Assembly (NCBI GenBank): GCA_017506865.1
Contig: JAFCMP010000025.1
Span: 310,001-374,000 of the forward strand
DNA from: Tribonema minus
Lineage: Eukaryota; Sar; Xanthophyceae; Tribonematales; Tribonemataceae
DNA length: 64,000 nucleotides
Direction of reading: 5' to 3'
Shown here: positions 44,387-57,840 of the stretch, piece after piece
Layout: the number at the start of each line of letters is the position of its first letter
Position numbering within the stretch: the first letter of the stretch is position 1
Notes under the pieces: generated by a model
Seen by the model: the letters and a program-made list of their open reading frames with translations, nothing else
Told to the model about the DNA's origin: nothing
The model's database searches: none
Program-made: the position numbers and the translations under genes

Positions 44387-45950
44387 GTTGATAACGCTGC
44401 AGCGACCACCTCCGCAGGCCCAGCTGCAGTGTGTGTGTGTGCGAGCTAGAGTGCTTGCTTTCGCGCCGCGTCCCTTCGGCTTTGCCCGAGTCAACGGACG
44501 ACGCGGAACGACCCTGGGTAATATGACGTAATTTTCGGCGAAAGCTCCTGTGTCAAGACACGTACCAGCTGAAATTTGGTATCCTGGCGTCTGAAAGCAC
44601 GTGTGGTATCCACCTCCGAGGTCGAGGTCAGGTCAAGTCTGGGCTGCTGGGCTGGGCACGAAGGTAACCGTTTTCCGAATCAACGCAGGGCGGAGGCACC
44701 GACAAGGCACGGTCTACTGCTAGTTCCGAGAGCCGCCGCGCAGGTGTGTAGGGCCTGCTGCTGCCTTCATCCTCATTGCTAGCGTACATACACTATCAGA
44801 CAGTGAGGTGCTGGTGCTTGCGCTGTTTTCTAGCTGCTTTTCTCATCGCGTCGCTTCGGCGCATTCGGTGCCCCCCCCCCCCCCCCGCCCGGCAAGGGCC
44901 CGAAAATGCATGTATCCTGCACCGCCCCCCCCCCCCCCACACTCAGCTGAACATTCTGCAATTGAGGATTTGAAAAGTGACAACCACGCGTCCTACCATC
45001 ATACTACTAGAAGTAGCTGCCAGCCTGAGTGGTCCGCGAAGTGTAGAGATTGACAAACTGCTTTGTGCATGCGCGCGCATGCAGCTTAAGCAATTGCTCA
45101 GTGCATTGAGCGTTGAGCATTTGCCTTAGTGAAAAGCGACAACCACACGTCCTACCATCATACTCAGTCTGTTAGCTGCGCAACGTGTAGAGATAGACAA
45201 ACTGCCAGGCTCTGTGCATGCAGCTTGCTCAGTGCACAGTGACTGCATCTCAGTGCATGCATAGACAATTGTTTGTAAGGGAATGATCTTCGACGTCGGG
45301 CGTCATACCACGAAAACCCTAATCCAAGTAGGGCAAGCTATGGTGAACGCGGCGATGGCCCAGGTATTGGGTGTGTAGGTCATGACTGCAGTAGGTCATG
45401 ACCTACGGTCAACCAAGCAGGAATTGATGTAGGTCATGCATCACCAGCGCCAAATCAGCAGGCATGCAACACCCAGGACATCGCAGTCAAGCACAGGCAG
45501 TGCAGCATTGTGATTTGTTGTGAAGGATACGGGCAATTTGAGAGCGTATGGCACAGCATGCTGCAGTGAGCAGGCCACGGCGGCACAATGCAAAGCATCA
45601 CAAGGCACACATTCATGTACTTCGAAGTTTGCAGAATGGTGGGGCAGAGACTGAGCCATCTGTTGCACCGCATTGGTATTGTCCAGCGTTGTCACATGCC
45701 CTGCGTAACCTTCTTGTCCACCAGGCTGAGCCAGGAAGGCAATACACATTTAACATGGGCAAATGTAAGCATACGCATACTATGTAGTAGCTGTTCCAAA
45801 TATGTGAGCTCGCGAGCAGCTCAGGGGGACATGGTTCAAGGACCATATGATTCTGAACGCTGATCAGCTTCGAAGACTCAGTCTGGTGGCATAACAGCTG
45901 CTGCACTCGATGTGCGCTGTCGGTAGGCTTTGTACGGACATATGCATTCG
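44387..45950. other. Upstream flank of sulfatase 2, no gene seen
   Basis: It holds two C-runs (44870-44890, 44925-44940), a tandem duplication at 44972-45245 and a TAGGTCATGA repeat near 45377-45440. Open frames are short and unsupported. Confidence 0.45.
44972..45245. repeat. Tandem duplication of about 150 bp
   Basis: GAAAAG-GACAACCAC-CGTCCTACCATCATACT, then GTGTAGAGAT-GACAAACTGC, TGTGCATG and CTCAGTGCA, occurs at about 44972-45105 and again at about 45130-45240. Confidence 0.85.
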
Positions 45951-46640
45951 CTACAGTCTGTCAGATGAAAATTGCAGGATGAACGAAAGGAGCATTGTTG
46001 TGCATAGCTTGCTGACACTCGTCATAGGTCTCCTGTGGCCAACTTGAAGCTCCACAACACACGTGGCAAAACTTGACTTGCCAAGTTCAACTTGGTAGGA
46101 ATACAAACGGTCATAGAACGTATGGACTTGTATATAGAACTCCTCTGCCAAGTTGAACCCTAGAACATGAGGACTCTTGAGCATAACTGCATGATATTGT
46201 ACTGGCAGCCCATCCGGTGATCCTCCTGTAGCTGGTTGCCCGTGTAGCAACTGCACATGCGCAATTTGAGTGTCCGCACGTGATAAATCAGTGACACCAG
46301 GACTGAATGCGTCCTCGGGTGCCTCAGTGAGACATTCACCGATGAATTTATGTCAGTTGTGCGCGTTGGCCCAAAAAGTATCGTTCACTCTACGAGAAGC
46401 CACTCTGGCATTATCTGCTGCAATACGTCGCTGCTCCCGTTTGCTGTGGTGTCTCTCGCGCACGAGCATCAGACTGCCTATAGCACGACGCGCAGCGAGA
46501 CGTTGCGCACGTTGCGCTGGTGTTTCTCGCACAGACCGCCTAGCACGGTCAACAGCAGACCGTTGCTGACGTTGCGCTGTTTTCTCTCGCATAGGGCCGC
46601 CTAGCACGGTCACCAGCAAGCCCGTTGCTCACTGCTATCG
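45951..46640 (-). pseudogene. Coding-like remnant with ETPAQR-type repeats
   Basis: On the minus strand 46619-46353 reads as arginine- and glutamine-rich repeats of about 22 residues (RRSVRETPAQRAQRLAARRA). This repeat type is seen in several eukaryotic mobile-element and helicase-associated proteins. Below it, about 46345-45951 is open and protein-like (KFIGECLTEAPEDAFSPG, LPVQYHAVMLKSPHVLGFN). The two are separated by a stop and I cannot name the family. A Helitron- or transposon-derived protein is possible but unproven. Confidence 0.3.
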
Positions 46641-46841
46641 CGGTGGACACGACTAGCCACTCTTTGCACCTCTTCGCTTGCGACCTTGCTGCTCTGATGC
46701 GACGGCCGATTAAGTGCTGCTGCTGCACTGCGGCTGCTGTTACTGCTGCTGCCACTGTCGCCGACACTGCGCCTCTCGTTCTGCTCGGTTCAGTGGTTTC
46801 GGTTTCGAAGTTCAAGTTGTGCGTCCAGGTGTTGTCGACAC

Positions 46842-49800
46842 TTGTGCCATGCACGTGTCTCGGTACCTGTACGCTGGATTGGCAGCTCCGTAATGGGTGC
46901 AATAATGGGGGGAGCACAAGTGGCAATGGCGGTAGAGATAATTGAAGAGTTCGCCAAAGTTTTTCGTGCATCTCACCCCACGGTTCCGATGCTGGTAGGG
47001 GACTACACCTCTGATGAAGTGTGGGACAAGATAGTCGAGCTGGACCCAGATCTGGTGACCGCAAGCACCACACCAAAGCTGCTGCGCAAGGCTATACAGA
47101 GGGGAGTGAAGCGTCTCTTGATTGGGAATGCGCCAGAGCTGGGGCTGACTGTCAGTGGAGTTCTCGCGTTGGAGGCAGCGCTCAACGCAGGTTATCACAT
47201 ATTGTCATTTTGAGCTCTCGGGTGAAAACCTGGGGTTCCCTAACCTGCGCAACCGAGTGTTCCTCCTCATGATGAAGGGTGATCAGAGTGTGGTGGACGC
47301 ACTCCAGCGCGTGGCTCACAAGGTGGAGCGCGCAAAGCATAAGGGCAAGCACGAGCTGCAGATCACCCCCATGGAGATGTGGGGTGTCACTAACCCAGTG
47401 TTTGTGCTGCCACCTTGCAATGCCACAGCGCGCTGGACGCATGAGATGACGCGCAGTGCACCAACCCTTGTTGCGCGTCACTTTCATGCATTCCGTGAAC
47501 CATCAGACAGTGACATGCGAAAGGGGGACACGCAGTACAATGCCACTCAACGCTATGCCCCATCGCAGGCAGACTTACTGCGGGCCAATGGTCTGTGGTG
47601 GCTCAAGGTGCCGCCAGGCATCACACAGTCAACACTGGCGAAGGGCAGTGGTCAGATACTGCTTGCCCCAGAGATGTCATTCATCATTCGCACTCTGCGT
47701 ACAGAGCCGGTGCTGTTCAACTTGCAGGGCCAGCAGGCACCCATACCGCCTCGCATGATTGAGGATGGCTTGTTTGTGCAGACCTTGGGTCCCTATGACC
47801 TCCCTGATGACCACCCACAGGGAGGCACCTCAGTGGGGCCTGTCCTCATATCAAAACACCTGCAAGGCATGCCTTTCCTGCGCGAGTTGAAGTACAAGCA
47901 GGGCTTCGCGATGGGGGCGGCGAACAACAACCGGGAGCCAGGGCAGCAGCCCTCCACAGCAGACCACGCCAAGAAGACCGCCAGCGAGACCAGCGCGCAA
48001 GTATCAGCCAGCAACTCCACGAGCGAAGGTGACGAGACAAGCACCAACAGCGGCGAAGCTGGAGGTGATGACGAGGATGGCCATCGTAGCGGCGGGGCAC
48101 GCACGCCAGGTAAGCTGACAATGATGGAAGCATACACCATAGCGATGGACCATGCAGATGAGCGCTTTGGCAAGAATCATGTGTCAGACAACCCTGAGTT
48201 GGCCGCTGCCGCCGAAACCGAACTACCAGGATGGGACAACGTTGTGTTGGTTGCGGAGCAAGGGGCTGCTTTGCAAAAACAAGCTACTGTCTATATAGCC
48301 AAAAAGTACCCTGTCACAGAAGCTACAGCGGATGGAATTGCAGTTGTAGTGACTTGGACCGGTGACGCACCACCGGGGAACTATGTGCTTGAAGGGGCAA
48401 TTGACCCACGGGGGCATTGGGCTGTGCGGCGGCAGCGAGTGTTGGTAGAGGAGGGTATGCACACCAGCACTATAAATCTCACTATTGTCAAGCGTACCGG
48501 TAAGCTGAAACCGGGCGTCAAGCTTGGGCACTTGCACTTGCTAAATGAGGATTTGTGGAAACGACAATCACACAGATGTGAAGTGGAAGCCACACGGAGC
48601 TTAATAGCACTGACTTCAGTACAGGCAAAAGACGAGAAACAGCAGTTGCTAGAAAAGCGCTTGACGGCGATCAAAGCGAGGATAGCACAGATAGAGCGCA
48701 ATGATCGTCTAGCCACGGTTTGCTTCATGGTTGCTGCTGGTTATGTGACACCAGCTGAGGCGCAAGCAGAGGCGCCAGATGTCATTTCGGGAATGGCAGC
48801 AGAGGCTCTGTTTGCTGAGAGCTGCGACGTAGGTTGGGGGTGTGGAGCACAGGTGAACCCTACTTCAACGTCAACTACTTCAACTAGCAGCATGGCAGAC
48901 AAAGTCAGTTCGGCTAACCCAGTCTCTGATTCACGAGTGCAAACATTGGGTGTAGAGGAGCCCCACGCGGACAAGACAGTGCACACGGCGCGGCCCCCCG
49001 CAGAACCGCCGCCGCCAAAGCTCCTTGCACTGCCGTCCCTGAAACTCACAAAGAACCAAAAAAGGAAGCGAAAGTTGATGTAGAATCGCAACCTGGTGTT
49101 GGTGCTGACTCACCTGCAGCTCAAGAGTGCATGGACGATGAAGCAGTGCAACGGGCACGGGAGCTGGAATGGCTTGCCGCGTTCCGTGTTGGGGAATTGG
49201 AACTCTTAACGGAAGTTCAACGAATGCAGTTGACAGATTTGCTTCGCAAAATGGCACGTAAGGGGATCTTCTCACATAACGGTAGGCCAGGAAAAGTGTC
49301 GTTGGTCTGCCACCATATTGATGTTGGAGATGCTAGGCCTGTGCGTTCCAGATTGCGAAAGTAGTCTGAAGGAACTTGAAGTTTTAAGGAGATTGACTTC
49401 TTGTTGAAGAAAGTGATTACCGTCAAATTCACCCTGGAACTCTCCTCTCATGATAATACCAAAGCCAGACGGTGGTATGAGAGTTGTGCAGGATTTGAGG
49501 GCGGTTAATCAAGCAGTGAAAGAGCGTGGTGGCGGTCAGGATGGGTTTCCGCTGCCGCGCATAGATGAGGTGCACTCAGTGTTGAATGGCTCTGAGTGGT
49601 TTAGCTCTATGGACGCGGTTGCTGGATTTTGGCATGTTGAATTGGACAGAGAATCCAGAACAATAACGGCTTTTCAAACCAAATGGGGGTGCTATCAATG
49701 GAAGGTGGGACCTATGGGGCTTATGAACATGCCATCTACTTTTCAGCGTCTAATGCAGCTTGCTATGGGGCATGATGCGCTGTGGGTGTACGCCCTGGTG

Positions 49801-52800
49801 TACATTGATGATATTCTGGTTTTCAGCAAAACCTTCAAAAAGCACATGAAGCACTTGGAGATAGTGTTGAGCCGACTGCTCTCAGTAGGCATAAAGCTGA
49901 AGCCGTCCAAGTGTCATTTCGCCATGCGGGACGTCAAATTTCTGGGTCATGTCGTAGATGCCCAGGGCAAGCGCGTTGATCCATCAAAAGTAGAGGCGAT
50001 TGAGAAGATACCTCTGCCCTCTGACCTTCATGATGTGCGTTCCTTTCTGTGTATGGCAGCGTACTACAGGCAGTATATCCCCCATTTTTCAACAATCACG
50101 GAGCCCCTGGTCAACCTTACTCGCAGGTGTACCGTTTGAGCTCTCGGATGATTGCATTGCTGCGTGGCAGGTGCTCAAGGAGGCCTTGAAGACATCCCCT
50201 GTTTTAGCACATCCCGATTTGAAAGGCATCCTCAATGGGTCAGTCAAGTTGGTTTTGCAGACTGATGCTTCTGACTATGGACTGGGAGCGGTGTTAACGC
50301 AGATATGCACCACCAACGGAGAGCACCCAATAGGATACTATAGTCGTACTTTGAAAAGTGCTGAACGCAATTATGGTACTTATGATAGGGAAGCGCTAGC
50401 AGCAATGGAAGGAGTTCACTACTTCAGACAGTTTTTGCACAATGGTAACACGTTCATCCTACAAACTGACCACTCTGCATTGGCGCACTTGATGGGTGGC
50501 TCAGAACCGCGCACCAAGCGGCAGGAACGTTACATATCAGAACTGCAAGAATACAACATGGACATTGTGTACAGGCCTGGTAGAGAGAATGGTAATGCTG
50601 ACGCCCTCTCGCGTATCAGGGATGGCACTTTCGTCACAGTGTCTGCAGGTGTGGCCTTTTCTAATGATGCAGCGACGACCTCGCAGCATGGGGGGGTACA
50701 GCGGCCAGCACCTGTTCCGGGAAATTTTTCCTCTGTTGTTTTGCCTGCCGCTTGTGAATGTGACGATGCAGCTGGAGTGAAGATAGCGTCAATCAAGATC
50801 ACAGCAAGCGGGGTGGCTCAGCAGTTCCCAGAAGATGGCGACGAGAACATGGACCTTGAGGCTGAGTTGGAGGATGGCCATGAAGACATCAACAATAGGG
50901 TTGGCACGTGCGTAGATAGTATATATACGGTATATTGGTACATACGCGTATATATACGCGTAGACGCCGAAACGGGGCGTATATTCGCGTATACGCTTTT
51001 GCACCGCTGTGGTGCTCACGAGCGCTGCCCGTGGCCCAGCGCATGCCAAGGGTAAGGTGGCTAGGGCTATCTGGGGGCCAGAAGCGGAAAGGCAGGGCTG
51101 AGCGGTGGTCTCAAGCCACAGAAGGCGCCTGCACAGCCTGAACTTGGCAATTCAGTGGCTCAGGCAGCTTCGCACCTGGCCAGCAGAGCCTGCATGAGCC
51201 TTCACGGCTTGTTCTGTCGGTGATGTGGAAGAGGACGATGGGAAGGGAGTCGCTGCACATGCTGACAGACACGCTGCCCTCTGACGAGGCGCAGCTTTTC
51301 AGCGGCACCATGCGGTCGGCGCACTCAGGCCGTAACCAAGCTTCTTTTGGCATTTCGGCCAACTTCAAGAAAATCCCACACTTCAAGTGTTGCTCTGATG
51401 ACACTTTATGAAGGCAATTATTTCTAGTGTCTGCATGTCTGTAATCAGCACCCTGAGCCCGTTCGAATGCACCTGGTTTCAGAGAAATCTAAAGACGACA
51501 AGTCGTCGTAGCGAGATTTGGCTTTGTCAGATACGCTACTATACGCAGTATATACGTATTGTACGCCAAAAATACGTATATATGCGGGTATGCAAAATCC
51601 AAATATACGCAATGTGCCAACCCTAATCAACAACAAGGATACAGGTGGCAAAGTAGATGGTAATAGGCAACGACATCGCGCCGTGTTTGAAGCGGGCGAC
51701 TTGGTATCTTCGCTGAGCAAGGATGCGGTATTGGGGAAAGTAGCGAAGTACTTGACTACTAGAGCAGGTGGTCCCCCACATGGCCTCTCACCTAGAGAAG
51801 TTGAAGATGCTCGCGCATTTGAGCGCGCTGGCTACTACATGCGCAATGGGAGAATGCATTTTGCTGCAGCATGCTGGTGGCAGGTCCCACAAGACAGGCA
51901 CAAACTTGCTAGTGGTACCGAATTCACTAAGAGAGCGCGTGTTTGAGGAATGTCATGATGGTGCGATTGGTGGAGGTCACAGTGGCTTTGCTCGCACATA
52001 TGACAAAGTGAGGCGCAGGTACTTCTGGCCTGGCATGTATTCTGATGTTTTCAAGTGGGTGCTGACTTGCCTGGCATGCCAAAAGCGCAAGTCCAAGCGC
52101 GATATGCGTGTGCGTGTGCATGGATTTGGAGATGTAGATCTGCAGCATGCGTTTCAATTGGTAGGCTTCGATATTGTGGGACCGCTGCCCAAGACTGCTA
52201 GGGGCAACACTTTCACTTTGGTCTTCATGGATTACCTGACTAGGTGGCCGGAGGCCTTTGCGATACCTGACAAATCAGCAGTCACTGTTGCGCGTGTCAT
52301 AGTCAGTGAGATCATACCAAGGCACGGGTGCCCTCAAATGTTCCTCTGTGACAATGCTAAGGAATTCAGGGGGTTGCTGATGAAAGAGCTAACTAGGTTA
52401 GTGGGCATTGAGCAGCGCTTCACATCCCCTTACCACCCTGCATGCAATTGTCTCACTGAGCGCACCAACGGCACGCTTGTCAACCTTCTGGCAATGATGG
52501 TAGAAGACAGTCAGAAGAATTGGCACTCAGTCTTACCCATGGCTCTTTTCAACCACAGAGCTTGCACAAACACGACGTATGGCATGTCACCATTTCGCAT
52601 GTTATATGGGCGTGAGCCCCTGCTGCCGTTCGAGGCAATGTTGGGAGATCTTCGTGCACCTGAGCTGTCGCGCAGGTGGAAGTCAGCAGCTGAGCACCTG
52701 CACGTAATTCATGAGCTCATCAAGGAGGGACACAGGCTGGTACAGGTGTCACTACAAGAGCAGGAGGAGAGGCTACGGGCGGCGGCAGCGCAGGAGAAAG

Positions 52801-53195
52801 GGTTTGCTCGTCGGTTTGAACCTGGAGATCATGTTCTTGTACACTATCCGCCCGTTCGTAAGGGGCTGAGTAAAAAATTGAAAGCAGAACGCTGGTTGGG
52901 TCCATTTGTAGTAGAAAGGCGGATACCTGGGCTAGACACATATGTTCTGCGGGCGACGCATGCAGGGCAAGTCATGTTGAAGTACATCCACTGTAGTAGG
53001 CTGAAGTTGGCTACTGAGCGACAACTTGAAGTAGCGGTGCCGCCTCCACCAGATGTACACTTGCCTACGCGTGATCAACAGCATGTGCCCCGTGACCCGG
53101 CTGACAGGCCATCAGCGGCTGCAGCAACTTGCCTTGAGAAAGCAGCGGCGCTTGCAACTACTCTCTCCAGATACCAAGTGCCATGGCGCCGGTAA
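46842..53195 (+). mobile_element. Ty3/gypsy-type LTR retroelement fossil, interrupted by a hAT-type element
   Basis: Domain order is that of Ty3/gypsy. A long N-terminal polyprotein-like region lies at about 47.2-49.1 kb, with further open sequence upstream from about 46.84 kb that may belong to it. Reverse transcriptase with YIDD is at about 49.2-50.1 kb, and RNase H at about 50.15-50.65 kb. Integrase, with a zinc-binding N-terminus and DDE core, is at about 51.8-52.6 kb, with a C-terminal DNA-binding part to about 53.2 kb. It is broken, with roughly two to four breaks besides the inserted element. I found no LTR pair, so the ends are approximate and the age cannot be read from LTR divergence. 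Long open stretches suggest a moderate age. Confidence 0.85.
50896..51625. mobile_element. Non-autonomous hAT-type DNA transposon (730 bp)
   Basis: Terminal inverted repeats: TAGGGTTGGCACGTGCGTA at the left and the complement TAGGGTTGGCACATTGCGTA at the right. They are flanked by a perfect 8-bp target-site duplication, ATCAACAA (50888-50895 and 51626-51633). An 8-bp duplication and TAGGGTTGGC-like ends fit the hAT superfamily. Sub-terminal sequence is rich in CGTATATACG motifs on both sides. I recognise no transposase inside. It sits within the Ty3-type element, so it is younger than that insertion. Confidence 0.9.
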
Positions 53196-54284
53196 ACGTG
53201 GCGGTGCAAAAGCAGACAAAAGCCTTCCTTCAAGTTAAAGCATGTAGATCGGTTTCTGATCGTTAGGCGAACACAAGCACAAATGCAGCTGAGCGCTGCT
53301 GCCATTCAACTTGAGGTGACTGTTGACAAATACGGGCACAACTCTCCAATTGAGCCCTGGCCACCTCAAGGCGTGCTACGTGCTGCCAACACACATCTAT
53401 CATCCTAATGCACGCTATTATGCCGCTTCACGACATACGCCCCCATCCATGACGTCATCGACCGTCTGGATCAAATAACAGTGAAGCGTGCATAAGGAGC
53501 TACTGCAAGCCCGGCCTACCGCAAATAAGCAATGCAAATCCTAAGCAGATACAGCACGCCTGGCACCACTTTACTGCGCGCCAAGTGTTGTCGATGCGAT
53601 TGCAACACCTGATTGCGCATCACAAGCAGATACTACCCCTCTAGGCGGCGGCTGCGGCTACACGGTGGCGGCGACACCGGCAGCGCAGAGCAGCACCATA
53701 TGTTGACGTCATGGTGCTGAACTATCAGAGGGGAGTACTGCAAGTGTGTGGCTATATGCCTACAATGCTGCACCCGTCAAAGAGGCTGCACCACTTACAT
53801 ACGCCCCGGTAATTGCCTAGTAGTACACAAGCAAACAAACGCACAACCTGCGATGCAAACAAGCAATCCACACTACTGTGCCCCCGCTTGAGGCACTCAC
53901 GCAACCCCCGCACTACTGCGCTCCCGCCTGAGGCACTCGCGCAACCCCCCACTACACCCCGTGTCATGCACGCCCTGTTATAGGGGTATAACCCCTCCCC
54001 AACCCCTAAAAGGTCACCATAACGTAGGCGGTGCCTTGAGGTGCGCGCTGGTAGACGCGACTATGCACCTGCTGGAGAAAACGATACACCTGGCGCCTAC
54101 TCTCCCCGCATTTCCTTGAACGTTACAGGAAAGAGGCTGGAAGTTCGGCTGCGGTCAGTCTCATGGCATATGGCCCGAGTTCCCGCGCGCTACCAACCAG
54201 GCTGACGACCAATTCCCCCCATGACGCCCCTCCCCCAAGTCGGCGGCTACAATGGCCACGCCCCCTGCTCCAGGCCGTAGCAGT

Positions 54285-54590
54285 GCTCAGCAACGTGAGG
54301 AGCACCGCACACTCCGCGCGGCGCAGCAGCTCGCATGCGCGCCCGCCCTGACTCCCACAGTACGCCCCCAAGCTCTTGGCACTGCTCAGCAACTTGCTTT
54401 GCATGCCGTAGCTAGGCCATACTATGCAACCCCAGTCCGCCCAGGCCCGTCAAGTTGACAGCGCTCAGCAGCTCGTATGAGTGCGTCCCAAATAGCTTAG
54501 TCCCCAATCCGCCTCCGGGCCTGGGGCAGCGCTCAGCGACTGATTGAGGCTGCCCTTGCCTTGGCAGTGCTCAGCAACTCGCTGGAGCAC
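54285..54590. repeat. Degenerate minisatellite
   Basis: A GTGCTCAGCAACTCG-like core recurs about every 60 bp, some five times, with variable C-rich spacers. Confidence 0.6.
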
Positions 54591-55586
54591 GCACTGCGCC
54601 GTGTGGTAACTCACTCACACTTGCGCTAGGCCAATAGCTGAAGTTGAAGCGCCCTTGCTGAAGTTGAGCTGGTGGTTGAAGTTGAAAGGTCCTTCGCTTG
54701 AAGATCTCATCACCGGTAGATGTGCATGTAGAACGCCCGCCGCTGCGCGCCAAGACTCCGTCTTCACCTCATATGACACTCCTCCTGAAACATGCGGCAC
54801 GCAAGGCGCGGGGTAGTGAACGCTGCCAAACAACAAGACTTGAACATTTCTAATTGACATATACTGTGGTATTGCAGGACCGAACCGCTGGTGCTGTTGC
54901 AAGGGGCTGCCAGAAACTGCCAGTACGCTCGCCAAGGAACGGTGACGAATGATGCAGTGTATAGATGAGACGTGCCAGATGCTTGTCGCCTTTAGTCGCA
55001 TGACCTTTATAGCGGTTTGCAAATGAGGGCAGCTGAGCCGTCAACTCATCCGGCTCTGCTGCATCAGTCCTGCCAAGATCGCCGTATTTAAGCCTGAGTC
55101 GCCTCACTGCTGTGTTTATGAACTACTGACTACAGCTAGACACTACACACCTTGCGACTCCTGAGACCTCAGTTCCACATGCCCATGTGCTGTGTGTAAA
55201 CCCATATCAAATGAGAGTATAGCCAGCGGCCAAAGGCAGTGGAGAGAAGTCCTGTCAGGAAGTCATGGTGTTGGGTATCGTGTATAGCACACAAGGCATG
55301 TCGCGCACCGGCGGTTACGCAACCCTACTTCAACAACGGCTCCACCTAGGGTCGCCTCACCACAAAGTTTTGCGCACACACAGATTCAAACTTGGTTCAC
55401 CATCCCTTAGTCCCCCCACGGAAGTACATAGAAGGCGTGCGCACGGCGCGCGCTCGCTTGCGCTCGCTCGCGAACTTTGCGCCCGCCGACAATAAGGAAT
55501 TTCAAAGTTGAACTTCCACGTGTAGTACACGTGGGACACTCACCTGCATGCAGATGTAAGTGTTACTCTGACAGCTGCCACTGTGT

Positions 55587-55942
55587 GACACAAGATTTGC
55601 TGTTATTCCAATGGGCGATGGGCGATCGTAAACCATCACTGTGACACTGTGGCAAACCATGTGCAGTCGGACAAGCATGCAAGCACACTGGCAGTGACTG
55701 TGACAGATGCAAGAGGTTGGCTTCAGGTTGCTTGACACCAACTTGAACTTGAAGGTATACAATCACACAAGATTTGCTGTTATTCCAATGGGCGATCGTA
55801 AACCATCACTGTGACACTGTGGCAAACCATGTGCAGTCGGACAAGCATGCAAGACACACTCAGTCTGGCAGTGACTGTGACAGTGCAAGAGGTAGGCTTC
55901 AAGTTGCTTGACACCAACTTGTTGAACTTCAAGTTGAAGGTT
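55587..55942. repeat. Tandem pair, period about 177 bp
   Basis: CACAAGATTTGCTGTTATTC through AACCATCACTGTGACACTGT to TTGCTTGACACCAACTTGAA is repeated nearly exactly. The units end in ACTTGAAGG or ACTTCAAG, again the ACTTCAA-type motif at a repeat junction. Confidence 0.9.
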
Positions 55943-56146
55943 TACAAGAACTACTACAGGCAGACACTGCCAGTGAGGTGCAGAGTTCAACTTGATGAAC
56001 ATTGTCAACTTGAAGCTTCCAAGAATCAGATGGCCCAGCTTTCAAATTGTTCATTTGAACAAATTGACAATGATTGAATGAGCACACAACTTGCATGTCA
56101 TCTCCACCCGGCGGTCCGGCACAGTGACCACCGTATACTATAGTAC

Positions 56147-57840
56147 TCACGGGGACAGCCTGCCAGTGACAAGCCTTGAAGGGCACCCAGGCTGGGCCAG
56201 CTCGTGCAGCAGCGGGCGCAAGATGGGTGAGGACTCAGAGAGCAGGGTACACTCGGCAAATGCGCCCCAGCGCCGGCACTGGCACTGCCCCCATGGGCTG
56301 CAGGGGCAGCCGTGGGCAGTGGCCCACACCATCATGCCTGCATGAGCTTGAGGGCGCAGCGGCACGTTGCGGCAGGACATGGGAAATATTAAGTCCACTG
56401 GATCGGCCCGCTCACTGACAGCTGCCCCCTCGCTGCGCACTGCCAGCCACTCCGAGTCCGGAGTCCGCCACTGCCGTGCTCTCTCAGGCTGGTGGTACAG
56501 CATTGCATTTCTGAGCATCTCCGTCGAGCCGTCCGGGGTCCAGTCGCCGCCGCCGCAGCAACTGATCCACTGCATCAGGCGGAGCGTCGCGGCGGAGCGG
56601 CTCTCCAGGCTGAGCGCAGCGGCGCACACATCGTCCATGCTGTGCGGGCAGCCCTGCTCCTGGAACCACTGGCACTGCTGCAGCAGCGCCGCTAGATGGC
56701 CGTCGCGGTGGTACGCAGCAAAGGGCATGGTGTAGGCGCTGAATGTATCATAGCCCTGAGGCTCCCTCAGCAGACGGCAATCATTGATGCTGCAGTGCAT
56801 GCCGCTGCACGCGGCCATGTCAAGCAGCCGCTGCGTCAGACTGCACGCGCTGAAGGCAAAGTGCTTCATGCATCTCAGTGAGTCAGCGCAGCCAGCAGGT
56901 CGTTGCAGGCGCCACCATCTGATTCAGACTCAGAGCCAGAGTCAGAGTCAGAGTCATTCGGACACTCCCCTCAGCCTGAGGCTGCATTGCTGCTCACTGT
57001 GGGAGGGATCATCAGCGGCCCAAACAGTGGGATGCCGCGCCTGGGGTGCAGCAGGTACTGCAGCGTGGCGAGCCTGAGGTGGCCTCTGAACGCGGCGCGG
57101 AAGCACGTCAGTGAGCAGGTACCGCGGCCACGCCTTCAAGTTGGGGCGGCTGTCCCCGGGCCGCTGCAGCAGCTTATGTGAGCGCGAAGCCGTCGTCGCC
57201 GCTCTCCGCGATTGCTCGAGCGCCAGCGCGACCTCGCACCAGTGCACGCCTGCCATCAACGAGGGCCACGCGCAGCACGTCCTTGTTGTACAGGGCGGTG
57301 AGGAGGCGCAGGTCGCAGTGCCGCGCCGCGCCGATGAGCACATGGGGCGTCACCTCCGCATCGCAGTTCAACATCGACCGCATGCGATGCACCAGCTCCA
57401 GCGAGCCGCGCTCCCCCGCTAGTAGTCTGCTGAGCTCAGCTGCCTGTGGCGCACTGTGGAATTCCGAGTCGTCGCCAAAACGGTGCAAGATGGCCATACT
57501 ATGCGCCGTACTACTAAACGACTGCATGGCCGCGTCGTGGGTGGTCGTAGCGAGGTCTCCGATGCGGCATACGTGCTGACGACGTGGGACATGTACGCGG
57601 CGCCGACGACGCGACTGACCGGCGCTATATAGATCCAGTGGCCGCCGCGTCCACGTAGCGCATGATGTGCGCCGGGTCGCTGTCATTGAGCACGGCTGCC
57701 GGTGCTGTCACGGGCGCGCAGAGCCGCTTGCACGTGTGCCTTCCGAGGAATCCCTGCAGCACGCCGTCAACCGCCTCAGGCTCCAGCCGTTGCTCCAGTG
57801 CCTTGATAATCTTGCGCAGGCTCTAGGTGCACATGACAAG
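56147..57840 (-). pseudogene. Ankyrin-like repeat gene, probably decayed
   Basis: Several neighbouring minus-strand frames look coding: 57830-57630 (LRKIIKALEQRLEPEAVDG), 57560-57174 (HDAAMQSFSSTAHS; AARHCDLRLLTALYNK), about 57110-56960 (CFRAAFRGHLRLATLQYLLH), and 56869-56147 (LLQQCQWFQEQGCPHSMDDV; MMVWATAHGCPC). The spacing of AA--GH---L--L and W---GCP patterns resembles divergent ankyrin-like repeats common in algal and giant-virus proteins. Frames change without good splice sites at least twice, so it is probably a broken gene. Small unseen introns cannot be excluded. Confidence 0.4.

Larger units (their letters stand above)
53196..56146. other. Repeat-rich stretch without a recognisable gene
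   Basis: It holds the flank of the retroelement, a degenerate minisatellite at 54285-54590 and a tandem pair at 55587-55942. No open frame has a domain I recognise. Confidence 0.45.

Noticed and set aside
51111-51404. Transposase piece inside the hAT-type element
   Set aside because: The minus-strand frame there has a few cysteines and histidines but no recognisable BED finger or hAT dimerisation motif.
46270-54000. LTR pair around the Ty3-type element
   Set aside because: I compared the flanks by eye and found no convincing direct repeats, so none is annotated.
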